Assembly (NCBI GenBank): GCA_903890265.1 | Contig: CAITAM010000285.1 | Location: forward strand, 1-14,172 | Reading direction: 5' to 3' | DNA: 14,172 bases | Origin: an uncultured Pseudomonadota bacterium | Lineage (GTDB): Bacteria > Pseudomonadota > Gammaproteobacteria > Steroidobacterales > Steroidobacteraceae | Shown here: positions 8,051 to 14,172 of the stretch, piece by piece | How the letters are laid out: every line of letters begins with the position of its first letter | Position numbering within the stretch: position 1 is the stretch's first letter | The notes under the pieces: generated by a model | Seen by the model: the letters and a program-made list of their open reading frames with translations, nothing else | The model's database searches: none | What the model was told of the DNA's origin: nothing | Position numbers and translations under genes: made by a program

Positions 8051-8869
8051 TTACGACCCGCAGCTCGTGTCGAGCGGACGCTCCATCGCGTGCTGCCAGT
8101 CCGCTTCGGTCGCGGCGGCGGGAGGCGCGACGGGGAAGTCGATGACGACCCGCAGCTGGTGGCCCCGCTCGTCACGCAGGTTCGAGATGCCCTCGTAGCG
8201 GCGCAGCACGTGACCACGCGTCGAGTACCAGACGTCGATGCTCGGTGCGATGAGGCCGAGCAGGCCACCCAGCGCGACGCGAAAGTGATCGCGCTCCTCG
8301 CCCCCGACCGTCACGTGCTCCACGTGCTCCGCCTTCAGTCGGTGCACCGCGCCGCTGCCGAGCAGCACGATGCGAAACGAGACGTCCTCACCCCGGATCA
8401 GCGGGTCCCACCGCTGCAGCAGCAGTTCATTGAAACCGGCGTCAGCCACCACGTCGGGATCGCCCGGCACCGTGTGATGCCGCGGCTCGGGGTCATCCCG
8501 CGTCGAGACCGTGAGCTCGCGCCGTCCGCTCGCGCCGCTGAGCACGATGTTCATGCCGGCGCGGGCGTCGTTCATCTTGAGTTCGGGAACGAGCGGCGAC
8601 CTCTCGTAGTTGAGCTGCTTGCGCGCGAAGGGGCGTCCGTCGGCACAGGTGTAGACGACGAGGCGGTCGGTGACGCGGTCGTCTTTCCGGCGGACGTAGT
8701 GCTCCTCGAGGTAGGCCACCCGCGTGCCGGACGGCTCGCGCGCGATGCCCTCGTAATGCACGAGTGCCTCGCCGAGCGCAGCCGTCGGATGAGCAGCAAG
8801 GGCCAGCACGACCGCGAGGAGACGCCACGGGCGCGGGTGCGGCCGGGACCGGGATTCGGGGGCTGACAC
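8051..8869 (-). CDS. Exported protein of unknown function
   Basis: I do not recognise this 272-aa protein with confidence. It opens with a basic n-region and a hydrophobic stretch (about residues 16-33, LLAVVLALAAHPTAALG) with a plausible signal-peptidase I site near ALG-EA, so it is probably periplasmic. The rest is polar and beta-rich in appearance, with VAYLEEHYVRR, a single CADG cysteine, and a C-terminal segment WYSTRGHVLRRYEGISNL that loosely recalls DUF3108/DUF6134-type beta-barrel proteins; this resemblance is weak. The start is the GTG at 8869, with GGAG 10 nt upstream. It is convergent with the EamA gene (37-nt gap) and divergent from the DUF3313 gene. Long continuous coding with a signal peptide supports it as real. 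Confidence 0.78.
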   Translation of the reverse strand: MSAPESRSRPHPRPWRLLAVVLALAAHPTAALGEALVHYEGIAREPSGTRVAYLEEHYVRRKDDRVTDRLVVYTCADGRPFARKQLNYERSPLVPELKMNDARAGMNIVLSGASGRRELTVSTRDDPEPRHHTVPGDPDVVADAGFNELLLQRWDPLIRGEDVSFRIVLLGSGAVHRLKAEHVEHVTVGGEERDHFRVALGGLLGLIAPSIDVWYSTRGHVLRRYEGISNLRDERGHQLRVVIDFPVAPPAAATEADWQHAMERPLDTSCGS

Positions 8870-9002
8870 GTAACGCGGACTCCAGGCGGGCTCTGTCCAT
8901 CCGTTCGCGTCGCGGCGGGCCGCAGATTCACGGGGGATGGCGATCCCGTGCCGCCTAGGTATATTGATGTTCCATTACGGCTTCAAGCGCGAGGAGACCA
9001 CC
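8870..9002. promoter_or_regulatory. Divergent intergenic region with candidate -10 for the DUF3313 gene
   Basis: TATATT at 8960-8965 is a 5/6 match to the -10 consensus and would give a leader of about 30 nt before GTG 9003. No convincing -35 sits at the right distance. The promoter of the opposite exported-protein gene is not recognisable in the GC-rich remainder. Confidence 0.35.
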
Positions 9003-9761
9003 GTGACCATTTCCCTCACCCGACGGGCAGCTTTTTGCGGCGGACTGGCGACGGCTCTCAGTGCGTGCCTGCTGCTCGTGAGCCCGTGGGCTGCCGGCGC
9101 GAGCCTCCCTGACAGCTGGGATCACCTCGTGCGCGTGAAGTCGAAGCGGCTGTACGCGGTCTACCTGCTTCCCGACACCGACTTTCGCAGCTACACGAAG
9201 ATCATGCTCGATCCGGTGCAGGTGGCCTTTCGCAAGAACTGGGTCCGCGATTACAACAGCACCACGCGGGACTCGAGCCGCCGGCTGACCGACGAGGACG
9301 CGCTGCAGCTCGCCGAGCGGACGCGCGAGGGTGCGGTGACCGCGTTCACGGAGGTCTTTCGCAAGGCCGGCTACGAGATCGTGACGGCACCGGGGCCGGA
9401 CGTGCTGCGGCTCGCGCCGAACATCATCGATCTTTATGTCACGGCCCCCGAGCCGCTGAGCGCCGGCCGCAGCCGCACCTACACGGTCGATGCCGGTGAG
9501 GCGACGCTTGCGCTCGAGGCGCACGACGCCCTGACCGGTGCGCTGCTCGGCCGGGCGGTCGACCGGCGCAGCGCGGGCAGCGGCGGCACGTACCTGTCAC
9601 GCGCGACCGACATCAGCAACACGGCCGATTTCGAGCGCCTCTACCGCAGCTGGGCGGATGCGAGTGTCAAAGGTCTGGAGGAGCTCAAGGCCCGCTCGCC
9701 GCTCGTCATCGACCGCAGCGGCAAGGGGACCGCGACCGTGGCCAAGCCCGCCGTGCCCTAG
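9003..9761 (+). CDS. DUF3313-family exported protein
   Basis: This 252-aa protein has the DUF3313 pattern: YAVYLLPDTDFRSYTKIMLDP near residues 50-70 and a phosphate-like RKNWVRDYNSTTRD following, then a C-terminal alpha/beta part with NTADFERLYRSWADASVKGLEEL. The N terminus has TRRAAF, a possible twin-arginine motif, then a hydrophobic run. LSAC at 19-22 fits a lipobox, but the hydrophobic run continues past the Cys, so cleavage by signal peptidase I near AGA-SL is an equal option. GTG 9003 follows GGAG by 6 nt; the frame is open upstream to 8937 but without a binding site. Function of the family is unknown; many members are envelope proteins. Its stop shares CTAG with the stop of the convergent GntR gene. 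Confidence 0.82.
   Translation: MTISLTRRAAFCGGLATALSACLLLVSPWAAGASLPDSWDHLVRVKSKRLYAVYLLPDTDFRSYTKIMLDPVQVAFRKNWVRDYNSTTRDSSRRLTDEDALQLAERTREGAVTAFTEVFRKAGYEIVTAPGPDVLRLAPNIIDLYVTAPEPLSAGRSRTYTVDAGEATLALEAHDALTGALLGRAVDRRSAGSGGTYLSRATDISNTADFERLYRSWADASVKGLEELKARSPLVIDRSGKGTATVAKPAVP
9758..9761. other. CTAG serving as both stop codons of convergent genes
   Basis: The plus-strand DUF3313 gene ends TAG at 9759-9761 and the minus-strand GntR gene ends TAG on 9760-9758. The two stops share the palindromic tetramer CTAG. There is no room for a terminator between them, so the two transcripts must overlap at their 3' ends. Confidence 0.9.
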
Positions 9762-10507
9762 CGGCGCGTGGCCGGTGCGATCCGGTAATCGAGATCGATG
9801 CCGGCCAGCACGAAGCCGCGCCTGAAGTCGCGGACGTGCCGCTCCATCCACAGGCGTGCGAGCCCCGCGTCCTGGTCGCGGATTGCCGCGACGATGTGCG
9901 TTTGCGCGTCGCCGACCCGTACACGCGCCTGGGGGATGCGGTCGAGCAGAAGCTCGAGCGACGAGACGAGGACCTGCAGCGCCGGGGCCTGGCCGAGGAC
10001 CAGCACGGGGTTGTGGGTGGCAGACGCCACGGCCGAGAAAAAGCCGGCGATCGCCGCCATGGCGGCAGCGGGGTCCGACTGGTCACGGCCGTAGGTGGCA
10101 GCCGCATCGGTGATCGCCGCGAGGTCCGCGGCCGTGCGTCGCTCGGCGGCGGCCTGCGCGATCGGCGGTTGCAGCACCATCAGCGCTTCCCATACCTGGG
10201 CCACGGTGACGTCCGACAGGAGGAGCGCCTGGCCAATCCGATCGGCCAGTACGTCGCCGCCGGGCTCGGCGACGACCATGCGTCGCGTGCCCTTCCCACG
10301 GGCGATGAGGCCCGTGCTCTCGAGTTCCCGCAGCGCCTCGCGCACGGTGGAGCGGTTGACGCCAAACTGCTGCGCGAGATCGAGCTCCGACGGCAGGGCC
10401 ATGCCGCGCTCGAGGGTCCGGTCGACGATGCGCGCGCTGATGGCGCTGGCGACGCGCCGGTAGGTCGGCTCGGTACTGACCGGCGCAAAGACCACCTCAG
10501 AGGCCAT
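9758..10507 (-). CDS. GntR-family regulator with FCD-type effector domain
   Basis: This is a 249-aa transcription regulator. A winged helix lies at about 14-80 (ALPSELDLAQQFGVNRSTVREALRELESTGLI region, near 37-68) and an all-helical FCD-like domain at about 95-235. FCD proteins normally bind a metal or ligand through Asp and three His. Here His204 (AQTHIVAAI) and His224 (MERHV) are present, but the D-x-x-F-H helix reads AIAGFFSAV near 152-160, so the Asp and first His appear lost. The ATG at 10507 lies inside the end of the isovaleryl-CoA dehydrogenase gene (11-nt overlap), implying translational coupling. It is therefore likely the regulator of the leucine genes. The Pseudomonas liu operon uses a MerR-type LiuR instead. 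It probably binds the 17-bp palindrome at 11702-11718. Confidence 0.9.
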   Translation of the reverse strand: MASEVVFAPVSTEPTYRRVASAISARIVDRTLERGMALPSELDLAQQFGVNRSTVREALRELESTGLIARGKGTRRMVVAEPGGDVLADRIGQALLLSDVTVAQVWEALMVLQPPIAQAAAERRTAADLAAITDAAATYGRDQSDPAAAMAAIAGFFSAVASATHNPVLVLGQAPALQVLVSSLELLLDRIPQARVRVGDAQTHIVAAIRDQDAGLARLWMERHVRDFRRGFVLAGIDLDYRIAPATRR

Positions 10508-11672
10508 TGCTGAAGAGTTCGCGGCCGATCAGCATGCGACGGATTTCCTGGGTTCCGGCGCCAATTTCGTAGAGTTTCGCGTCACGCAGCAGACGGCCGG
10601 CCGGGTAGTCATTGACGTAGCCGTTACCGCCGAGCGACTGGATGGCCTCGAGTGCAACCCGGGTGGCGCGCTCCGCGGCGTACAGGATGCAGCCGGCCGC
10701 GTCCTCGCGGGTGACCCGGCCGGCGTCGCAGGCGCGGGCGCAGGTGTAGACGTAGGCGCGGCACGCGCTGAGGTCCGTGTACATGTCGGCGAGCTTGCCC
10801 TGCATCAGTTCGAACGTGCCGATGGGTTTGCCGAACTGCTGCCGCTCACGGACGTAGGGCAGCACGAGGTCAAGGGCCGCGGCCATGAGGCCGAGAGGCC
10901 CGCCGGCGAGCACCACGCGCTCGTAATCGAGGCCACTCATCAGCACCGCGACACCCTCGTGCAGCGAGCCGAGCAGGTTCTCGGCGGGCACGAGGCAGTC
11001 GTCGAAGACGAGTTCACCGGTGCTCGAGCCGCGCATGCCGAGCTTGTCGAGCTTCTGCGCGACCGAGAAGCCCGGCGTATCGCGCTCGACGATGAAGGCG
11101 CTGATGCCACGGGCGCCCGCGTCGGGCCGTGTTTTCGCGTAGACGACGATGACGTCGGCGTCCGGGCCGTTGGTGATCCACATCTTGCGACCGTTCAGCC
11201 GGAAGCCGTCACCGTGCCGCTCGGCCCGCAGGCGCATGCCGACCACGTCCGAGCCCGCACCGGTCTCGGACATCGCGAGCGCACCGACGTGCTCGCCGGA
11301 CAGGAGCTTCGGCAGGTAGCGCCGGCGCTGGGCCTCGCTGCCGTTGAGGCGCAGCTGGTTCACGCACAGGTTGGAGTGGGCGCCGTAGGAGAGGCCCACG
11401 GAGCCTGACGCGCGCGAGATTTCCTCCATGGCCACGACGTGCGCGAGGTAACCCAGTCCCGTGCCGCCGTCCGATTCCGGCACCGTAATACCGAGCAGGC
11501 CCTGCGCACCGAGCACCGGCCAGAGGTCGCGCGGGAACCGGTCGGTGCGGTCGATGTCCGCCGCCCGTGGCGCGATGAGGTCGCTCGCCAGTCGCCGCAC
11601 GTGCTCGCGCAGCGCGTCGATGTCCGCCCCCAAACCGAAGTCCAGCGCCGCTCCACGGGCCGTGGTGGTCAT
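10497..11672 (-). CDS. liuA: Isovaleryl-CoA dehydrogenase
   Basis: This FAD-dependent acyl-CoA dehydrogenase (391 aa) oxidises isovaleryl-CoA to 3-methylcrotonyl-CoA in leucine catabolism, passing electrons to ETF. Visible: ALAMSETGAGSDV near 131-143, KMWITNGPDADV near 163-174 and SLGGNGYVNDYP near 346-357. Decisive for substrate, Glu251 in SGLDYERVVLAGGP is the position of the catalytic base specific to isovaleryl-CoA dehydrogenases, and the C-terminal loop reads EIGAGTQEIRR, lacking the Glu used by most other family members. The ATG at 11672 follows GGAG by 10 nt; the open frame continuing upstream runs antisense into liuB and is not coding. The GntR gene overlaps its end. A -35/-10 pair on the minus strand (TTGCCT, 17 nt, GACAAT at 11709-11704) overlaps the operator palindrome. 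Confidence 0.95.
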   Translation of the reverse strand: MTTTARGAALDFGLGADIDALREHVRRLASDLIAPRAADIDRTDRFPRDLWPVLGAQGLLGITVPESDGGTGLGYLAHVVAMEEISRASGSVGLSYGAHSNLCVNQLRLNGSEAQRRRYLPKLLSGEHVGALAMSETGAGSDVVGMRLRAERHGDGFRLNGRKMWITNGPDADVIVVYAKTRPDAGARGISAFIVERDTPGFSVAQKLDKLGMRGSSTGELVFDDCLVPAENLLGSLHEGVAVLMSGLDYERVVLAGGPLGLMAAALDLVLPYVRERQQFGKPIGTFELMQGKLADMYTDLSACRAYVYTCARACDAGRVTREDAAGCILYAAERATRVALEAIQSLGGNGYVNDYPAGRLLRDAKLYEIGAGTQEIRRMLIGRELFSNGL

Positions 11673-11676
11673 GGTC

Positions 11677-11705
11677 TTTTCACTCCGATGATCCGATGGT
11701 AGGAT
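11677..11705 (+). promoter_or_regulatory. Candidate liuB promoter
   Basis: TTTTCA at 11677-11682 (4/6 to TTGACA), 17-nt spacer, TAGGAT at 11700-11705 (4/6 to TATAAT). The -10 runs into the 17-bp palindrome, which would cover the transcription start, a typical repressor position. Confidence 0.4.
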
Positions 11706-11718
11706 TGTCCGACAATCC
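11702..11718. promoter_or_regulatory. Putative GntR operator between liuA and liuB
   Basis: GGATTGTC-C-GACAATCC is a perfect inverted repeat with 8-bp arms about one central base. Its core TTGTCCGACAA fits the FadR-subfamily GntR operator pattern TNGTNNNACNA exactly. It is centred in the 67-bp gap between divergent liuA and liuB and overlaps candidate -10 elements of both. The GntR/FCD gene overlapping liuA is the obvious binder; this link is inferred. Confidence 0.72.
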
Positions 11719-11739
11719 GAATTGCGAGGCAACCACCCG

Positions 11740-13341
11740 GTGCGTCTGCCGACCCAGGTCGATCCGCGAAGCCCAGAGTTTGCTGCCAATTCGGCGGCGA
11801 TGGCGTCTCTGGTAGCCTCCCTGCAGCAGGATTTGGCGACGATCGCGACCGGCGGCAGCGCCCAGGCGATCGCCAGGCACCGCGAGCGGGGGCGCCTGCT
11901 GGCGCGGGAACGGATCGATCTCCTGCTCGACCCCGGCGCGCCCTTCCTCGAGCTCTCGCCACTGGCCGCGCACGGGCAGTACGGCGGCGAGGTGCCGGCG
12001 GCCGGGCTCGTGACCGGGGTCGGCACCGTCGCGGGGCGGCCGTGCGTCATTGTCGCGAACGACCCGACCGTCAAGGGCGGCACCTACTACCCGCTGACCG
12101 TGAAAAAGCACCTGCGGGCGCAGGAGATTGCCGCGCAGAACCACCTGCCGTGCCTCTACCTGGTGGAGAGCGGCGGGGCGTACCTGCCGGCGCAGGACGA
12201 CGTATTTCCGGACCGCGACCACTTCGGGCGGATCTTCTTCAACCAGGCGAACCTGTCCGCGGCCGGCATCGCCCAGATCGCGGTGGTGCACGGCTCGTGC
12301 ACGGCCGGTGGCGCCTACGTGCCGGCGATGGCCGACGAGAACGTCATCGTCCGGCGCCAGGGGATGGTGTTCCTCGGCGGGCCGCCGCTCGTCAAGGCCG
12401 CGACCGGCGAAGTGATCGACGCCGAATCGCTCGGCGGCGCCGACGTGCACTGCCGGGAGTCGGGCGTCTGCGATCACTACGCGAGCGACGACGCGCACGC
12501 ACTCGCGATCGCGCGGCGCATCGTTGCCCGCCTGCGCCCGGCGCGGGCCCACGCGCCACCCGCGGCGCCGCGCGCACCGCATTACGATCCCGCCGAGCTC
12601 TACGGCGTGGTCCCGGCGAGCCTCCGCCAGCCCTACGACGTGCGCGAGGTGATCGCGCGGCTGGTCGATGGCTCCGAGCTTGACGAGTTCAAGGCGCTGT
12701 ACGGCACGACGCTGGTCTGCGGCTTCGCGCACCTCGCGGGCTACCCGGTCGGTATCCTCGCCAACAACGGCATCCTGTTCGCCGAGAGCGCGCAGAAAGG
12801 TGCCCATTTCGTCGAGCTGTGCTGCCGTGAGGGCATTCCGCTGCTGTTCCTGCAGAACATCACGGGCTTCATGGTCGGTCGCAACGCCGAGGCCGGTGGC
12901 ATCGCCAAGCACGGCGCCAAGCTCGTGACCGCCGTCGCCTGCGCCAGGGTGCCGAAGCTCACGGTGGTCATCGGTGGCAGCTACGGCGCCGGCAACTACG
13001 CCATGTGCGGACGCGCGTACGCGCCGCGGTTCCTGTTCCAGTGGCCGAACGCCCGCACGTCCGTCATGGGCGGCGAGCAGGCGGCGCACGTGCTGGCCAC
13101 GATCCGTGCCGATGCCCTGCTCGCGCAGGGCAAGTCCTGGTCCGCTGCCGAGCGCGACGCGTTCATGGCGCCGATCCTCGAGCAGTACGAGCGCCAGGGC
13201 CACCCGTACTACGCCTCGTCACGGCTGTGGGACGACGGCGTGATCGATCCGCTCGACACCCGGCGGGTGCTGGCGCTCGCCCTTGCCGCGGCGCACTGCG
13301 CCCCGGCGGAAGAAACGCGCTTTGGCATTTTCAGGATGTAA
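11740..13341 (+). CDS. liuB: 3-Methylcrotonyl-CoA carboxylase, beta (carboxyltransferase) subunit
   Basis: This is the carboxyltransferase subunit that transfers CO2 from biotin to 3-methylcrotonyl-CoA, giving 3-methylglutaconyl-CoA in leucine degradation; it acts with the biotin-carrying alpha subunit encoded next. It has 533 aa from GTG 11740, close to the usual MCC beta length. Visible: RHRERGRLLARERIDLLLD near 47-65, the acyl-CoA/oxyanion segments ESGGAYLP near 143-150 and GSCTAGGAYVPAM near 185-197, and DDVFPDRDHFGRIFF near 153-167, which separates MCC beta from propionyl-CoA carboxylase. The C-terminal half has GGSYGAGNYAMCGRAY and WPNARTSVMGGEQAA for the biotin site. GAGG lies 10 nt before GTG 11740; a TTG at 11722 also opens the frame but has no ribosome binding site. 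The stop is 2 nt before the next start. Confidence 0.95.
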   Translation: MRLPTQVDPRSPEFAANSAAMASLVASLQQDLATIATGGSAQAIARHRERGRLLARERIDLLLDPGAPFLELSPLAAHGQYGGEVPAAGLVTGVGTVAGRPCVIVANDPTVKGGTYYPLTVKKHLRAQEIAAQNHLPCLYLVESGGAYLPAQDDVFPDRDHFGRIFFNQANLSAAGIAQIAVVHGSCTAGGAYVPAMADENVIVRRQGMVFLGGPPLVKAATGEVIDAESLGGADVHCRESGVCDHYASDDAHALAIARRIVARLRPARAHAPPAAPRAPHYDPAELYGVVPASLRQPYDVREVIARLVDGSELDEFKALYGTTLVCGFAHLAGYPVGILANNGILFAESAQKGAHFVELCCREGIPLLFLQNITGFMVGRNAEAGGIAKHGAKLVTAVACARVPKLTVVIGGSYGAGNYAMCGRAYAPRFLFQWPNARTSVMGGEQAAHVLATIRADALLAQGKSWSAAERDAFMAPILEQYERQGHPYYASSRLWDDGVIDPLDTRRVLALALAAAHCAPAEETRFGIFRM

Positions 13342-13343
13342 CC

Positions 13344-14172
13344 GTGATCCGTAGCCTCCTGATTGCCAACCGCGGTGAAATTGCCTGCCGCGTGATCCGT
13401 ACCGCGCGGCGCCTCGGCATCCGCACGGTCGCGGTGTATTCCGATGCCGACGCGACCGCCCGCCACGTGCGCCTCGCCGATGCCGCCGTGCGGCTCGGCC
13501 CCGCCGCGCCACGCGACAGTTACCTCAACAGCGCGGCCCAGCTGCATGCCGCCCGGACGCAGGGCGCCGATGCCGTGCACCCGGGCTACGGCTTCCTGTC
13601 CGAAAACGCCGCCTTCGCTGCCGCCGTGGCCGGGGCGGGCCTGGTCTTCGTGGGACCGCCGGCGCCCGTCATTGCCGCCATGGGGTCGAAGTCCGCCGCG
13701 AAGAGCGCGATGCAGGCTGCGGGGGTCCCGGTACTGCCGGGCTACCACGGCAGTGACCAGACGCTCGACGGGCTCGCCGCCGCCGCCGCGACGCTCGGCT
13801 ACCCGCTGATCGTCAAGCCGAGTGGCGGCGGGGGTGGCAAGGGCATGCAGATCGTCAGCGACGCGGCGTCGCTGCGCCCGGCGCTCGAGACGGCGCGGCG
13901 CGTGGCGGAGGGGTCGTTTGCCGATCCGACGCTGCTGCTCGAGCGCTACCTGCCGCGCCCGCGTCACGTCGAGGTGCAGATCCTCGCCGACCGGCACGGG
14001 CACGTGCTCCATCTGCACGACCGCGACTGCTCGGTGCAGCGTCGCCACCAGAAGCTCCTCGAGGAGGCGCCGGCACCGGGCATTCCGCCGGCCGTGCGCT
14101 CGCGACTGCACGCCGCTGCCGTGACCGTGGCGCGCAGCATCGGCTACGAGAACGCGGGCACCGTCGAGTTCC
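13344..14172 (+). CDS. liuD: 3-Methylcrotonyl-CoA carboxylase, alpha (biotin carboxylase) subunit, partial
   Basis: The frame opens at GTG 13344, 2 nt after the liuB stop, and is still open at the window end, so 276 aa of an expected 650-odd are visible. The N-terminal biotin carboxylase domain shows SLLIANRGEIACRVIRTA at 4-21, VHPGYGFLSENAAF near 78-91, the ATP-grasp Lys158 of IVKPS, the glycine-rich loop GGGGGKGM at 161-168, HVEVQI near 208-213, and DRDCSVQRRHQKLLEEAPA near 226-244. This half uses ATP and bicarbonate to carboxylate biotin; the biotin-carrier domain lies outside the window. Acetyl- or propionyl-CoA carboxylase alpha would look alike here; the adjoining liuB decides for methylcrotonyl-CoA carboxylase. 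No liuC hydratase lies between B and D, unlike the Pseudomonas order A-B-C-D-E. Confidence 0.93.
   Translation, partial: MIRSLLIANRGEIACRVIRTARRLGIRTVAVYSDADATARHVRLADAAVRLGPAAPRDSYLNSAAQLHAARTQGADAVHPGYGFLSENAAFAAAVAGAGLVFVGPPAPVIAAMGSKSAAKSAMQAAGVPVLPGYHGSDQTLDGLAAAAATLGYPLIVKPSGGGGGKGMQIVSDAASLRPALETARRVAEGSFADPTLLLERYLPRPRHVEVQILADRHGHVLHLHDRDCSVQRRHQKLLEEAPAPGIPPAVRSRLHAAAVTVARSIGYENAGTVEF

Noticed and set aside
11673..12083. N-terminal extension of the isovaleryl-CoA dehydrogenase frame to 12083
   Set aside because: It runs antisense into liuB and over the operator; the ATG at 11672 gives normal family length and has a ribosome binding site.
11680..13203. A 507-codon minus-strand open frame opposite liuB
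   Set aside because: liuB is a clear carboxyltransferase on the plus strand; the antisense frame is compositional.

Overview
The window is very GC-rich, densely packed chromosomal DNA. Its amino-acid/acyl-CoA catabolic genes, DUF3313 protein and YebC homologue suggest a high-GC proteobacterium, probably a gammaproteobacterium; this is inference from gene content, not from a marker gene. No tRNA, rRNA, CRISPR array, transposase or prophage gene is visible, and no gap between genes exceeds about 150 bases.

Region 1 (about 19-6475) looks like a beta-alanine / omega-amino-acid catabolic locus. On the minus strand, an omega-amino acid:pyruvate aminotransferase is followed by CoA-acylating (methyl)malonate-semialdehyde dehydrogenase (mmsA). 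Divergent on the plus strand are a MocR-type regulator (GntR helix-turn-helix fused to an aminotransferase fold), a hotdog-fold acyl-CoA thioesterase and an AAT-family amino-acid permease. The likely route is uptake by the permease, transamination to malonate semialdehyde (or methylmalonate semialdehyde from beta-aminoisobutyrate), then oxidation to acetyl-CoA or propionyl-CoA, with the MocR protein sensing the amino acid. The permease leader carries a perfect 19-bp palindrome followed by a second stem-loop.

Region 2 (6598-9761) is a housekeeping/hypothetical stretch: a YebC/TACO1-family protein of the divergent 'MGR-FE' subtype, a 61-aa two-helix PLDc_N-type membrane protein, a half-size EamA transporter, an unrecognised exported protein on the minus strand, and a divergent DUF3313 exported protein.

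Region 3 (9758-14172) is a leucine-catabolic (liu) locus split in two divergent arms. The minus arm is isovaleryl-CoA dehydrogenase (liuA) overlapping a GntR/FCD regulator; the plus arm is methylcrotonyl-CoA carboxylase beta (liuB) and alpha (liuD, cut by the window end). Between the arms lies a short intergenic region with a perfect 17-bp palindrome, GGATTGTC-C-GACAATCC. Its core TTGTCCGACAA fits the FadR-subfamily GntR operator pattern TNGTNNNACNA. This makes the neighbouring GntR protein the natural candidate regulator of both arms, and it is the best regulatory prediction in the window.

I see no wholly new defence or mobile system. The most novel material is regulatory: the liu operator, the double palindrome before the permease, the MocR-omega-aminotransferase divergon, and an FCD regulator that appears to have lost metal ligands.
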